Shown one piece after another: positions 10,026-19,435 of a DNA stretch of 64,000 nt (the stretch's first letter is position 1; each line of letters opens with the position of its first letter). The position numbers and the translations under genes were made by a program. The notes beneath the pieces were generated by a model. That model was not told where the DNA came from. It saw nothing but the letters and a program-made list of their open reading frames with translations, and searched no databases. Source of the DNA: Cryobacterium sp. CG_9.6. Its GTDB lineage: Bacteria > Actinomycetota > Actinomycetes > Actinomycetales > Microbacteriaceae. Location of the stretch: assembly GCF_029893365.1 (NCBI RefSeq), contig NZ_JARXUZ010000001.1, positions 1,798,001 to 1,862,000 of the forward strand. Reading direction: 5' to 3'.

Positions 10026-10448
10026 GCGTGCGACGGGCATGTCCTTGATGATGTTCGTGATGCGAATCGTGGAGCAACGACGCCCCTGATCGTCAGAGAC
10101 GACGATTTCGTGCGTGGTCAAGGTTCGGCCGAGGTGAATGGGTGTGCACACTCCCGTGACAAAGCCGGAGGTGGCCGATCGGTTGTGGGAGGCGTTAATT
10201 TCGATCCCCACAGCGAGTTTGCCGATACCGGCGTGCAAATTAGCGGCCATCGATCCCAGCGATTCACCGAGAACGACATAAGCCCCGCCGTGCATCAGCA
10301 TGGCGGGTTGCGTGTTGCCGTCGACGGGCATCCGCGCAACCGCTCGATCGATCGTGAACTCGGTGAATTCGATGCCCATTTTTTCGGCCAGCTCACCGCA
10401 GCCCTGCTTCTGAACCCACGTGAGTGCGTCTTCGGTTTGATTGAACAT
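10023..10448 (-). CDS. Hotdog-fold thioesterase, PaaI-like
   Basis: A 141-aa single-domain hotdog protein, the usual length for PaaI/YbgC-like acyl-CoA thioesterases. The core helix motif MLMHGGAYVVLGESLGS contains the HGG segment that positions the thioester. The substrate cannot be read from the sequence; phenylacetyl-CoA-pathway or menaquinone-pathway thioesters (1,4-dihydroxy-2-naphthoyl-CoA) are both possible. I chose ATG at 10448 because AAAGG lies 5 nt before it; a GTG at 10454 is the alternative. The gene stands alone, divergent from polA and convergent with pdtaR. Confidence 0.85.
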   Translation of the reverse strand: MFNQTEDALTWVQKQGCGELAEKMGIEFTEFTIDRAVARMPVDGNTQPAMLMHGGAYVVLGESLGSMAANLHAGIGKLAVGIEINASHNRSATSGFVTGVCTPIHLGRTLTTHEIVVSDDQGRRCSTIRITNIIKDMPVAR

Positions 10449-10493
10449 GATCACCTTTGCTCGAAGTGCCCGCTTCCGCCTCGATGACGCTTG

Positions 10494-10499
10494 TAGGCT
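10494..10499 (+). promoter_or_regulatory. -10 hexamer of polA, leaderless type
   Basis: TAGGCT lies 6 nt before the polA GTG at 10506. No properly spaced Shine-Dalgarno sequence is present. Confidence 0.55.
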
Positions 10500-10505
10500 G
10501 GGAGC

Positions 10506-13190
10506 GTGTTGGATTCAGAAAAGCCTACCCTCATGATCATCGATGGCCATTCCCTGGCATTTCGGGCGTTCTTCGCCCTGCCCGTGGATAGCTTCCAGAC
10601 CCGCGACGGGCAGCACACGAACGCCATTCACGGCTTTCTGTCCATGCTGCTCAGCCTGTTGCGCAATGAGAAGCCCACGCACATTGCGGTGGCCTTCGAT
10701 ATTTCGCGTGCGTCGTTCCGCACCCGGGAATACCCGGAGTACAAGGGCACGCGCAATGCGACACCGGTGGAATTCCTCGGTCAGATCCCGCTCCTGCAGG
10801 AAGCGCTGGCCGCGATGAACATCATCACGATCACGAAAGAAGATTTCGAGGCCGACGATATTCTCGCAACCCTGTCCGTTCAGGGGTCAGAAGCCGGCTT
10901 TGACGTGCTCGTGGTCTCGGGCGACCGTGACGCCATCCAGCTCGTCAACGAACGTGTCACCCTGCTCTACCCCTCCAGCCAGGGTGTGTCGGCACTCACG
11001 CGCTACGACCCGGCGCGGGTGCGCGAGCGTTACGGTATCGAGCCTGAGCAGTATCCAGATGTCGCGGCCCTCGTGGGCGAGACCAGTGACAACCTGATCG
11101 GCATTTCGAAGGTCGGTGAGAAAACGGCCGTCAAGTGGCTGGGCATTTATGGCAGCCTCGATGGAATCCTGGAGCATGCCGACGAGATCAAGGGCGTCGT
11201 CGGTAACAATCTGCGTGAGCAGAAAGACAACGCGATCCGTAACCGCCGCTTGAACCGACTCGTCACCACCGTCGACCTCCCCGTCGGTCCCACAGACCTC
11301 GAACGCACGGCCATGAATACGGAAGCCGTGCGCGACGTGTTTTCCCGGCTCGAGTTCAAGAGCCTGCTCGATCGCGTACTCAAGCTTGACGGCGTCGTGG
11401 AGACGGCGGCCGCCGGCGACAGCGTCGCCACGGTGGCCGAGGAAATTGCCGTGGCCCCGGTCGCGCCGCCGGCGCAAGACCTGCTGGACGAGGAGCTGGC
11501 CGCGTGGATCGCCCGGTCAACGGCACAGGTGCCGCAGGGCCTCGCCTTCACCGTTGAGGTAGCGGACGGTAAAGCCATCGGCTTCGGGCTGTCGAGCCTG
11601 ACGGAAACGATCAACCTTCCGTGGCAGGCCGGCCGTGCAGACTATGCCCCCGTCGAGGCCTGGCTGGCCAGCGATGCGCCAAAGATCATGCACGACGCGA
11701 AGGGTCAGATCAAAGCCTTACGGCGCAGTGGCGTCACATTCGCCGGGCTGGTGAACGACACCCTCGTGGCGGGCTGGCTGGTTCGACCGGGTGGACCAGA
11801 CAAGACCCTGGCAGATTTGGTAAGCCGGTATCTGCAGGAAGAACTGCCGGTGAGCGATCCGAACCAGCTGGTCCCTGACGAGACCGCCACCGGGGGCGTA
11901 CCGATGCAGGCTTGGTACACCCTGCGCGTCGCCGCTGCCATCACCGACGTCCTTGATGAGGGATCCCGGCGCGTGTTGCGCGATATTGAGATGCCCACGC
12001 TGATGGCGCTCGTCGACATGGAGCTGGCCGGGGTCACCGTCTCCCACGCCGAGCTCTCCGCGCTGTCCGCCGAACTCGGTGCAAAGACAACGACACTTGC
12101 CGCCAGCGCGTATGCCGAAATCGGTCGTGAGGTGAATCTCGGTTCACCCAAACAGCTGCAAGACGTGCTCTTCACTCAGCTCGAAATGCCGAAGACGCGC
12201 GCAAACAAGACCGGTTACTCAACGGATGCCGGCGCTCTCGCCGATCTGCAGGCGAGCAACCCGCATCCGTTCCTCGACCTGCTGCTGAAGCACCGAGACG
12301 CAACCAAGTTGCGTCAGATTGTGGAAACGCTCGATCGCGCCATTGACGATACCGGCCGCATCCACACGAACTATGTGCAGATCGGCACGGCCACCGGAAG
12401 AATTTCCTCCGCCGACCCCAACCTGCAGAACATTCCCGTCCGTACCGAGGAAGGCCGCCGCATCCGCGCGGCGTTCCACGCGGGAGAGGGAAGCGAATGC
12501 CTCCTCACAGCGGACTACTCACAGATCGAAATGCGCATCATGGCGCACCTGTCCGAAGATGCCGGCCTGATTGAGGCTTTTGCCGCCGGGGAGGACCTCC
12601 ACAGGTTTGTGGGCTCTCGCATCTTCGGAGTGTCGCCGGAGGACGTCTCCGCCGAGATGCGGAGCAAGGTGAAGGCAATGTCTTACGGTCTTGCCTACGG
12701 TTTGAGCGCGTTCGGGCTGTCGAAGCAACTGCGGATCGAAACCAAGGAAGCCAAGCAGTTGATGACCGACTACTTCGAGCGTTTCGGAGCCGTTCGTGAC
12801 TATCTGCGGCACGTCGTCGAGCAGGCGAAGGTCGACGGCTACACCGAGACGATCTTCGGGCGACGGCGGCCGTTCCCCGAACTGCAGAGCCCGAACCGGG
12901 CGCTGCGTGAGAACGCGGAACGCGCGGCGCTCAATGCGCCGATCCAGGGGTCGGCCGCGGACATCATGAAGATTGCCATGAACGGGATCGCCAGCGATCT
13001 GAGCGCCCGCACTATGCAATCCAGCATGCTTCTGCAGGTGCATGACGAACTGATTTTCGATGTCGCACCCGGCGAATGGGACACCCTCCGTGATGTGGTG
13101 ACGCACCGCATGAGCAGCGCGGTGGAACTGCTCGTTCCACTGGACGTGCAGGTTGGCCGGGGCTCCAACTGGGACGACGCCGCGCACTGA
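10506..13190 (+). CDS. polA: DNA polymerase I
   Basis: The 894-aa enzyme fills repair gaps and removes RNA primers. The N-terminal 5'-nuclease domain covers about residues 1-300 (IIDGHSLAFRAFF, EADDILATL, SGDRDAIQLV). The middle domain is a degenerate 3'-5' exonuclease. The Asp of exo motif I is replaced (AFTVEVADGK), motif II reads HDAKGQIKAL without the metal-binding Asp, and motif III is lost, so proofreading is probably absent as in mycobacterial PolA. The polymerase domain carries motif A DYSQIEMRIMAHL, motif B RSKVKAMSYGLAYG and motif C VHDELIF. Its neighbours include the uvr genes at 17-25 kb, whose excision gaps it would fill. Confidence 0.97.
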   Translation: MLDSEKPTLMIIDGHSLAFRAFFALPVDSFQTRDGQHTNAIHGFLSMLLSLLRNEKPTHIAVAFDISRASFRTREYPEYKGTRNATPVEFLGQIPLLQEALAAMNIITITKEDFEADDILATLSVQGSEAGFDVLVVSGDRDAIQLVNERVTLLYPSSQGVSALTRYDPARVRERYGIEPEQYPDVAALVGETSDNLIGISKVGEKTAVKWLGIYGSLDGILEHADEIKGVVGNNLREQKDNAIRNRRLNRLVTTVDLPVGPTDLERTAMNTEAVRDVFSRLEFKSLLDRVLKLDGVVETAAAGDSVATVAEEIAVAPVAPPAQDLLDEELAAWIARSTAQVPQGLAFTVEVADGKAIGFGLSSLTETINLPWQAGRADYAPVEAWLASDAPKIMHDAKGQIKALRRSGVTFAGLVNDTLVAGWLVRPGGPDKTLADLVSRYLQEELPVSDPNQLVPDETATGGVPMQAWYTLRVAAAITDVLDEGSRRVLRDIEMPTLMALVDMELAGVTVSHAELSALSAELGAKTTTLAASAYAEIGREVNLGSPKQLQDVLFTQLEMPKTRANKTGYSTDAGALADLQASNPHPFLDLLLKHRDATKLRQIVETLDRAIDDTGRIHTNYVQIGTATGRISSADPNLQNIPVRTEEGRRIRAAFHAGEGSECLLTADYSQIEMRIMAHLSEDAGLIEAFAAGEDLHRFVGSRIFGVSPEDVSAEMRSKVKAMSYGLAYGLSAFGLSKQLRIETKEAKQLMTDYFERFGAVRDYLRHVVEQAKVDGYTETIFGRRRPFPELQSPNRALRENAERAALNAPIQGSAADIMKIAMNGIASDLSARTMQSSMLLQVHDELIFDVAPGEWDTLRDVVTHRMSSAVELLVPLDVQVGRGSNWDDAAH

Positions 13191-13200
13191 GTTCAGGCAC

Positions 13201-13231
13201 CGACCCCGCCTACTCGAACGAGGCGGGGTCG
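13201..13231 (+). terminator. Hairpin after polA
   Basis: An 11-bp perfect GC-rich stem (13201-13211 with 13221-13231) has a 9-nt loop and lies 10 bp past the polA stop. There is no T tract, so termination is likely but not certain. Confidence 0.6.
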
Positions 13232-13243
13232 CACGCAGTGTCC

Positions 13244-13249
13244 TAGGCT
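13244..13249 (+). promoter_or_regulatory. -10 hexamer, leaderless type
   Basis: TAGGCT lies 6 nt before ATG 13256. The stretch TAGGCT-N-GGAGC-start is almost the same as that at polA. Confidence 0.55.
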
Positions 13250-13255
13250 CGGAGC

Positions 13256-14932
13256 ATGACACAGCCAATGAACAGAGCGGTCACCGCGATTGATCAGATC
13301 GCGGAAGACTGGGTAGACACCCTCGTTGACATGGATCCCACGGTCGGGACCTACATCGGCCGCACGGAGGGGGACGGACGATTTGGAGACTTCTCACCCG
13401 CCGGTCAGGAGCGCTTCGTCGCCGAAGCAGCAGCGATCATCTCCCGCCTCGACAAGGCGGAAACCGTCGATGCGGTCGATACCGTGACACGCGCAGACCT
13501 CCGAAGCACCCTCGCCCTTGAGGTCGAGAGTTCGGAGCGGGGCCTTCCGCTCCGAGACCTCAACGTGATCGCGTCACCGGCCCAGAGCATCCGCGATATT
13601 TTTGATCTCATGCCCACGTCGAGCGAGGCCGACTGGGCCAACATCTCATCCCGACTGGGGAGCGTTCCGGCCGCCATTGACGGCTACATAGAGACGCTAC
13701 GGCTCGGTATTGAGAAGGGAATCACACCCGCCAAACGTCAGGTCAGGGAGGTCCTGGCCCAGGCGCGACGTCACCAGGCCATGGACGGCTTCTTCGCCCA
13801 GTTCGCTGCCGATGCCCGCCCCGACGAGGGAACTCTTCCCGCATCGCTGACCAGCGACCTCAAAGCGGGTGCTCAGGCATCCGCGGCCGCATACCGCACA
13901 CTGGGCGACTTCCTCAGCAATGAGCTGGAGAGCGCTGCAACGGAGCAGGATGCCATTGGTCGGGAACTGTACTCCCTCGCCTCACGGGGCTTTCTCGGCG
14001 CAACCATCGACCTCGATGAAACCTATGAATGGGGCATTGACGAGCTCGCTCGCATGACCGCGGAGCAGGAAAGCATCGCGAATCAGATCAAGCCCGGAGC
14101 CAGTGTTCTGGAAGCCATCGCCTTCCTTGACACCGATACCAGCCGCAAGCTGCACGGCACCACGGCCCTCCAGGAATGGATGCAGAAAACGAGTGACGCT
14201 GCCGTCGCCGCACTCTCGCAGTCCCAGTTTGATATTCCCGATGAGATCAAGACGATCGAGTGCATGATCGCCCCCACCCAGGAGGGGGGAATCTACTACA
14301 CCGGTCCCACCGACGATTTCTCCCGGCCCGGTCGCATGTGGTGGTCAGTGCCCGTCGGCGTCACGGAATTCGACACCTGGCGCGAACTCACCACCGTTTA
14401 CCATGAGGGCGTGCCCGGACACCACCTGCAGATCGGGCAGGCCGTGTACAACCGGGGGACCCTCAACACGTGGCGTCGGCAGTTGGCCGGCACGTCGGGT
14501 CACGCGGAGGGTTGGGCGCTCTACGCGGAACGGCTGATGGAGCAGTTGGGTTTTCTCGATGACCCGGCCGATCGCTTCGGCATGCTTGATGGGCAGCGGA
14601 TGCGTGCCGCCCGTGTGGTGCTTGACATCGGCGTTCACCTCGGGAAGAAGCGACCGGACGGTCAGGGCGTGTGGGACGCCGACTACGCCCTCGAATTTCT
14701 CGGTCGGAATGTGAACATGAACGCAAGCTTCGTGAAGTTTGAGGTGAATCGCTATCTCGGTTGGCCCGGACAGGCGCCGTCGTACAAGGTTGGTCAGCGC
14801 ATCTGGGAGGAGTTGCGGGATTCCGCTGCCGCCCGGCAGGGTGCAGGCTTCTCGATCAAAGATTTCCACCGCACGGCGCTCAACCTCGGCGGTGTGGGTC
14901 TTGATACCCTCCGAACCGCGCTCCTGAACTAG
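13256..14932 (+). CDS. DUF885 family protein, probable metallopeptidase
   Basis: A 558-aa protein of the DUF885 family, which structurally resembles zinc carboxypeptidases. The key motif is YHEGVPGHHLQIGQA in the C-terminal half, an HExxxH-like metal site. Other family segments are YYTGPTDDFSRPGRMWW, SGHAEGWALYAERL, and KVGQRIWEELRD near the C terminus. No signal peptide or membrane segment is seen, so it is probably cytoplasmic. The substrate is unknown. It is monocistronic between the polA hairpin and the rpsA promoter region. Confidence 0.88.
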   Translation: MTQPMNRAVTAIDQIAEDWVDTLVDMDPTVGTYIGRTEGDGRFGDFSPAGQERFVAEAAAIISRLDKAETVDAVDTVTRADLRSTLALEVESSERGLPLRDLNVIASPAQSIRDIFDLMPTSSEADWANISSRLGSVPAAIDGYIETLRLGIEKGITPAKRQVREVLAQARRHQAMDGFFAQFAADARPDEGTLPASLTSDLKAGAQASAAAYRTLGDFLSNELESAATEQDAIGRELYSLASRGFLGATIDLDETYEWGIDELARMTAEQESIANQIKPGASVLEAIAFLDTDTSRKLHGTTALQEWMQKTSDAAVAALSQSQFDIPDEIKTIECMIAPTQEGGIYYTGPTDDFSRPGRMWWSVPVGVTEFDTWRELTTVYHEGVPGHHLQIGQAVYNRGTLNTWRRQLAGTSGHAEGWALYAERLMEQLGFLDDPADRFGMLDGQRMRAARVVLDIGVHLGKKRPDGQGVWDADYALEFLGRNVNMNASFVKFEVNRYLGWPGQAPSYKVGQRIWEELRDSAAARQGAGFSIKDFHRTALNLGGVGLDTLRTALLN

Positions 14933-14946
14933 CGCCCCGGCCTGGT

Positions 14947-14998
14947 TGCTCCCCGGCAGGATTACCTCCCGCCAAGTTGGCGCAGACGCTGGGGAGCA
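14947..14998 (+). other. Hairpin in the DUF885-rpsA gap
   Basis: TGCTCCCC at 14947-14954 pairs with GGGGAGCA at 14991-14998, enclosing a smaller GCCA/TGGC hairpin. It could end the DUF885 transcript or be part of an rpsA leader. No T tract follows. Confidence 0.4.
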
Positions 14999-15004
14999 GC
15001 TAGC

Positions 15005-15076
15005 ATGAAGTGTCACGTTTGTGACGAATTATCCGTTGCCACGCGCGGAACACTCAGCCCGGAATACGTTCGGTAG
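15005..15076 (+). CDS. Possible 23-aa leader peptide upstream of rpsA
   Basis: ATG 15005 opens a 23-codon frame ending in TAG at 15074-15076, 46 nt before rpsA. GGGAG lies about 9 nt upstream as a ribosome site. The peptide begins MKCHVCDELS and so has a CxxC pair. No homologue is recognised. It may be a real small protein, a regulatory leader, or chance; the position in the 5' region of a ribosomal protein gene is the main reason to list it. Confidence 0.25.
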   Translation: MKCHVCDELSVATRGTLSPEYVR

Positions 15077-15122
15077 CTGTCCGTGTCTGGCCCAATAATG
15101 CCCATCCTGGAGCTATTACTAC

Positions 15123-16577
15123 ATGACAATCGCAACGACTGATCGGGCACCCAAGCAGGTCGCCATTAACGACATTGGATCTGCTGAAGACTTTCTTGCC
15201 GCAGTCGAAAAGACTCTGAAATTCTTCAACGACGGCGACCTCATCGAGGGCACCGTCGTGAAGATCGACCGCGACGAGGTTCTCCTCGACGTGGGTTACA
15301 AGACCGAGGGTGTCATCCCCTCCCGCGAACTCTCCATCAAGCACGACGTTGACCCTTCCGAGGTTGTCAAGGTCGGCGACGTGGTTGAGGCACTCGTCCT
15401 CCAGAAGGAAGACAAAGAAGGCCGCCTCATCCTGTCGAAGAAGCGCGCTCAGTACGAGCGTGCATGGGGCGACGTTGAGAAGATCAAGGAGGCCGACGGT
15501 GTTGTCACCGGTTCGGTCATCGAGGTCGTCAAGGGTGGACTCATCGTTGACATCGGTCTTCGTGGCTTCCTTCCCGCATCGCTCATCGAGCTTCGCCGCG
15601 TTCGCGACCTCACCCCGTACCTGGGTCAGGAGATCGAGGCCAAGATCCTCGAACTCGACAAGAACCGCAACAACGTTGTGCTCTCGCGTCGTGCACTGCT
15701 CGAGCAGACTCAGTCTGAGAGCCGCACCACGTTCCTCAACAACCTCCAGAAGGGACAGGTCCGTAAGGGCGTCGTCTCGTCGATCGTCAACTTCGGTGCG
15801 TTCGTCGACCTGGGTGGCGTTGACGGTCTGGTTCACGTTTCCGAACTCAGCTGGAAGCACATTGAGCACGCCAGCGAAGTCGTTGAAGTTGGCCAGGAAG
15901 TCACCGTCGAGATCCTCGAGGTCGACCTGGACCGCGAGCGCGTCTCACTGTCGCTCAAGGCAACGCAGGAAGACCCGTGGCAGGTATTCGCTCGCACCCA
16001 CGCCATCGGCCAGGTTGCACCGGGTAAGGTCACCAAGCTCGTTCCATTCGGTGCGTTCGTTCGCGTTGCCGAGGGCATCGAGGGCCTGGTTCACATCAGC
16101 GAACTGTCCGGCAAGCACGTTGAGCTCGCCGAGCAGGTTGTTTCTGTGGGCGATGAGGTCTTTGTTAAGGTCATCGACATCGACCTCGAGCGTCGCCGTA
16201 TTTCGCTGAGCCTCAAGCAGGCCAACGATGGCGTCGACCCCGACGGCACCGAGTTCGACCCGGCACTCTACGGAATGCTCACCGAGTACGACGACAAGGG
16301 CCAGTACAAGTACCCCGAAGGCTTCGACTCCGAGACCAACGAGTGGCGCGAAGGCTTTGACGAGCAGCGCGAAAAGTGGGAGCAGGACTACGCTGCAGCC
16401 CAGGCTCGCTGGGAAGCCCACAAGAAGCAGGTCGCATCCGCGAACGACGAGATCGCTGCCCCCAGCGATGTCGCTCCGGCCGGCTCTGCCTTCTCGAGCG
16501 AGTCGGCTGGCGCCGGCACGCTTGCTGACGACGAGGCACTCGCGGCTCTTCGCGAGAAGCTCTCGGGCGGCAACTAG
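15123..16577 (+). CDS. rpsA: 30S ribosomal protein S1
   Basis: The 484-aa S1 protein helps bring mRNA to the 30S subunit. It has four S1 RNA-binding domains at about residues 38-106, 124-190, 205-278 and 292-365. Domains 3 and 4 are the most canonical, with FGAFVDLGGVDGLVHVSEL and FGAFVRVAEGIEGLVHISEL. A roughly 115-residue acidic, low-complexity tail follows. Four domains rather than the six of E. coli is the usual actinobacterial form. Start ATG 15123 has GGAG at about 15109-15112. A strong terminator follows. Confidence 0.96.
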   Translation: MTIATTDRAPKQVAINDIGSAEDFLAAVEKTLKFFNDGDLIEGTVVKIDRDEVLLDVGYKTEGVIPSRELSIKHDVDPSEVVKVGDVVEALVLQKEDKEGRLILSKKRAQYERAWGDVEKIKEADGVVTGSVIEVVKGGLIVDIGLRGFLPASLIELRRVRDLTPYLGQEIEAKILELDKNRNNVVLSRRALLEQTQSESRTTFLNNLQKGQVRKGVVSSIVNFGAFVDLGGVDGLVHVSELSWKHIEHASEVVEVGQEVTVEILEVDLDRERVSLSLKATQEDPWQVFARTHAIGQVAPGKVTKLVPFGAFVRVAEGIEGLVHISELSGKHVELAEQVVSVGDEVFVKVIDIDLERRRISLSLKQANDGVDPDGTEFDPALYGMLTEYDDKGQYKYPEGFDSETNEWREGFDEQREKWEQDYAAAQARWEAHKKQVASANDEIAAPSDVAPAGSAFSSESAGAGTLADDEALAALREKLSGGN

Positions 16578-16610
16578 CACCACCGCACGACGCATCACGC
16601 AGTAACCAGA

Positions 16611-16653
16611 AACACCGGGCCGTATCCTTCGGGATGCGGCCCGGTGTTTTTTG
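16611..16653 (+). terminator. Rho-independent terminator after rpsA
   Basis: Bases 16611-16622 pair with 16637-16648, and the stem continues through ATCC-TTCG-GGAT, giving about 17 bp closed by a TTCG tetraloop. TTTTTTGTT follows. This is a textbook intrinsic terminator. Confidence 0.93.
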
Positions 16654-16675
16654 TTGGGCACGCTGTCGTTTCCGC

Positions 16676-16681
16676 TAGCAT
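16676..16681 (+). promoter_or_regulatory. -10 hexamer of coaE, leaderless type
   Basis: TAGCAT lies 7 nt before ATG 16689. TTGGGC at 16654-16659 is a possible weak -35 with 16-bp spacing. Confidence 0.5.
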
Positions 16682-16688
16682 TACTTCG

Positions 16689-17300
16689 ATGTACCTCATT
16701 GGATTGACCGGCGGCATCGCCTCTGGCAAGAGCACCGTAGCAAAGCGCCTGGCCGAACAGGGTGCCGTTCATATCGACGCCGACAAGATCGCGCGCTACG
16801 TTGTCGAACCGGACTCACCGGGCCTGGCGGCCATCGTTGCCAAATTTGGCAACACCGTTCTGTTGCAAGATGGCAGCCTGGACCGCTCGGCGCTCGGCGC
16901 GATCATCTTCAGCGATGCGACACAGCGGGAGGCACTGAATGCCATCACGCATCCAGAGATCTGGAGTCGCACGCAGGAGCTGATCGAGGAGGCCGAGCAG
17001 AACGACCCCTGGGCCGTTGTCGTCTACGACGTTCCGCTCCTTGCCGAGGCTGCCGCTGATCGTCGACTGCCCTTCGACCTCATCGTTGTCGTGCACGCCG
17101 ATACGCAAACGCGCATTGAGCGGATGATGCGAGACCGCGGGATGAGCCGGGCAGATGCGACAGCCAGAATCAACTCTCAGGCCAGCGATGCAGAGCGCCT
17201 GGCCATTGCGGACATCGTGATCGACAACACGGGCACCATCGAGCGCACCCGTGAGCAGGCCGACGCGGTCTGGCGCCGGGCGCTGCTTGCCCTCGACTGA
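16689..17300 (+). CDS. coaE: Dephospho-CoA kinase
   Basis: The 203-aa P-loop kinase phosphorylates the 3' hydroxyl of dephospho-CoA, the last step of CoA synthesis. The Walker A segment is GLTGGIASGKSTVAKRL at residues 5-21, followed by IDADKIAR and the family segment THPEIWSR. The length is the minimal CoaE form, without the C-terminal GrpB-like extension found in mycobacterial CoaE. ATG 16689 is chosen over 16644, which lies inside the rpsA terminator. Confidence 0.94.
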   Translation: MYLIGLTGGIASGKSTVAKRLAEQGAVHIDADKIARYVVEPDSPGLAAIVAKFGNTVLLQDGSLDRSALGAIIFSDATQREALNAITHPEIWSRTQELIEEAEQNDPWAVVVYDVPLLAEAAADRRLPFDLIVVVHADTQTRIERMMRDRGMSRADATARINSQASDAERLAIADIVIDNTGTIERTREQADAVWRRALLALD

Positions 17301-17359
17301 TGCCCCGCTCACTGGACTGACGATGGTGCGCGGTCAGCGTTCTTGTCGGTGGGGTTTTG

Positions 17360-17365
17360 TAGGAT
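17360..17365 (+). promoter_or_regulatory. -10 hexamer of uvrB, leaderless type
   Basis: TAGGAT lies 6 nt before ATG 17372. I see no clear LexA box in the 71-bp gap. Confidence 0.5.
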
Positions 17366-17371
17366 GGAAAC

Positions 17372-19435
17372 ATGGAACCCACCCGCTCGGTCAACCCGTT
17401 TCAGGTCGTCAGTGAGTACACACCAAGCGGTGACCAGCCGTCGGCGATCGCCGATCTTACGGCCCGCATCAACGCCGGTGAAACCGACATTGTTTTGCTC
17501 GGTGCCACGGGAACAGGTAAGTCGGCAACGACCGCCTGGCTGATCGAACAGGTGCAACGCCCCACCCTCGTTCTCGCACACAATAAGACCCTGGCAGCCC
17601 AGCTCGTAAACGAGTTCCGCGAGCTCATGCCGAACAACGCCGTCGAGTACTTCGTCTCCTACTATGACTACTACCAGCCCGAAGCGTATGTTCCACAGAC
17701 CGACACCTTCATCGAGAAAGACTCCTCGATCAACGAGGAGGTCGAGCGTCTGCGCCACTCCACCACCAACTCCCTCCTGAGCCGCCGTGACGTGATTGTG
17801 GTCTCCACGGTCTCCTGCATCTATGGCCTGGGTACCCCCGAGGGCTACATGGAAGCCATGGTGGCCCTGCAGGTGGGTCAGAAGGTCAGTCGTGACTGGC
17901 TGGTGCGCAAGTTCGTAGCCATGCAATACCAGCGCAACGATGTCGATTTTTCGCGGGGTAACTTTCGGGTCCGCGGCGATACGATCGAAATCATCCCCAT
18001 GTACGAGGAACTTGCCATTCGCATTGAAATGTTCGGTGACGAGATCGAGGCCTTGCACAGCCTGCATCCGCTCACTGGAGATATTGTGCGCAAGCTCGAC
18101 TCGGTAGCCGTCTTTCCCGGCTCACACTACGTGGCGAGCACTGATGTGATGCAACGTGCCATTGGTACCATTCAGGACGAGCTGGCCGAACGGCTTGAGC
18201 AACTCGAGCGTGAAGGCAAGCTCCTGGAAGCCCAGCGGCTGCGTATGCGCACGTCCTTCGACCTGGAGATGATGGAACAGATTGGTTTCTGCTCCGGAAT
18301 CGAAAACTACTCTCGGCACATCGATGCACGTGAAGCCGGCGAGGCACCCCACTGCCTGCTGGACTATTTTCCGGATGACTTTCTTATGGTCATTGATGAG
18401 TCGCACGTGACCGTTCCGCAGATCGGCGCGATGTACGAGGGTGATTCGTCCCGTAAGCGAACTCTCGTGGAACACGGTTTTCGCCTGCCGAGTGCCCTCG
18501 ACAACCGACCGCTCAAGTTCAATGAGTTCAAGAACCGCGTCGGCCAGACCGTGTACCTCTCAGCCACTCCGGGAAAGTACGAGATGGGCATCGCCGACGG
18601 TATCGTCGAGCAGATCATTCGTCCCACCGGCCTGATTGATCCGCAGATTATCGTGAAGCCCAGTGCGGGCCAGATCGACGATCTGCTGGAGCAGATCAAG
18701 CTTCGTACCGAACGCAACGAGCGCGTGCTGGTTACGACCCTCACGAAAAAGATGGCGGAGAACCTCACCGACTTTCTCACCGAGGCGGGTGTGCGGGTGC
18801 GGTACCTGCACTCCGATGTCGACACGTTGCGGCGCGTGGAACTGCTCACCGAGCTGCGCGCGGGCATTTACGACGTGCTCGTGGGTATCAACCTGCTCCG
18901 TGAAGGGCTCGACCTACCCGAGGTGTCGCTCGTGGCTATTCTCGACGCCGACAAGGAGGGCTTCCTGCGCAGCGCGACCTCCCTCATCCAGACGATTGGT
19001 CGAGCCGCCCGCAATGTGTCTGGAGAGGTGCACATGTACGCCGACCGGCTGACGGCCTCAATGGAGAAGGCCATCGACGAGACCGACCGGCGCCGCGAGA
19101 AGCAGGTGGCCTACAACACGCTGCACGGAATCGACCCGCAGCCGTTGCGCAAGCGCATTGCGGACATCACGGACGTACTGGCTCGCGAAGAGGCGGATAC
19201 CGCCGAGCTGCTCGCTGGCCGCGACGCCCGCCGCAAGGGCACCACCTCTGGACGACGCGTCGGCCTGGCCGCCAACGGGGCGAACGACCTCGAGTCGATC
19301 ATCACCGATCTCAACAGCCAAATGCTTGAGGCCGCCGGAGAACTCAAATTTGAGTTGGCTGCTCGTCTGCGTGACGAGCTCTCCGAACTCAAGCGTGAAC
19401 TGCGTCAAATGGAGAAAGCTGGTCACCTGCAGTAG
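17372..19435 (+). CDS. uvrB: Excinuclease ABC subunit B
   Basis: The 687-aa helicase-like subunit verifies DNA damage and holds UvrC at the lesion. It has a P-loop ([16 protein letters not shown], about residues 43-58), the beta-hairpin region [18 protein letters not shown] as the DEAD-type Walker B, the C-terminal helicase motif QTIGRAARN, and a UVR motif at about 640-675 that binds UvrC. Length is normal. The last 47 bp overlap the 3' end of the antisense padR-like gene. Confidence 0.97.
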   Translation: MEPTRSVNPFQVVSEYTPSGDQPSAIADLTARINAGETDIVLLGATGTGKSATTAWLIEQVQRPTLVLAHNKTLAAQLVNEFRELMPNNAVEYFVSYYDYYQPEAYVPQTDTFIEKDSSINEEVERLRHSTTNSLLSRRDVIVVSTVSCIYGLGTPEGYMEAMVALQVGQKVSRDWLVRKFVAMQYQRNDVDFSRGNFRVRGDTIEIIPMYEELAIRIEMFGDEIEALHSLHPLTGDIVRKLDSVAVFPGSHYVASTDVMQRAIGTIQDELAERLEQLEREGKLLEAQRLRMRTSFDLEMMEQIGFCSGIENYSRHIDAREAGEAPHCLLDYFPDDFLMVIDESHVTVPQIGAMYEGDSSRKRTLVEHGFRLPSALDNRPLKFNEFKNRVGQTVYLSATPGKYEMGIADGIVEQIIRPTGLIDPQIIVKPSAGQIDDLLEQIKLRTERNERVLVTTLTKKMAENLTDFLTEAGVRVRYLHSDVDTLRRVELLTELRAGIYDVLVGINLLREGLDLPEVSLVAILDADKEGFLRSATSLIQTIGRAARNVSGEVHMYADRLTASMEKAIDETDRRREKQVAYNTLHGIDPQPLRKRIADITDVLAREEADTAELLAGRDARRKGTTSGRRVGLAANGANDLESIITDLNSQMLEAAGELKFELAARLRDELSELKRELRQMEKAGHLQ

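Noticed and set aside
10002..10487. A 161-codon plus-strand frame over the thioesterase region
   Set aside because: It is antisense to the hotdog gene, whose HGG motif and length are convincing.
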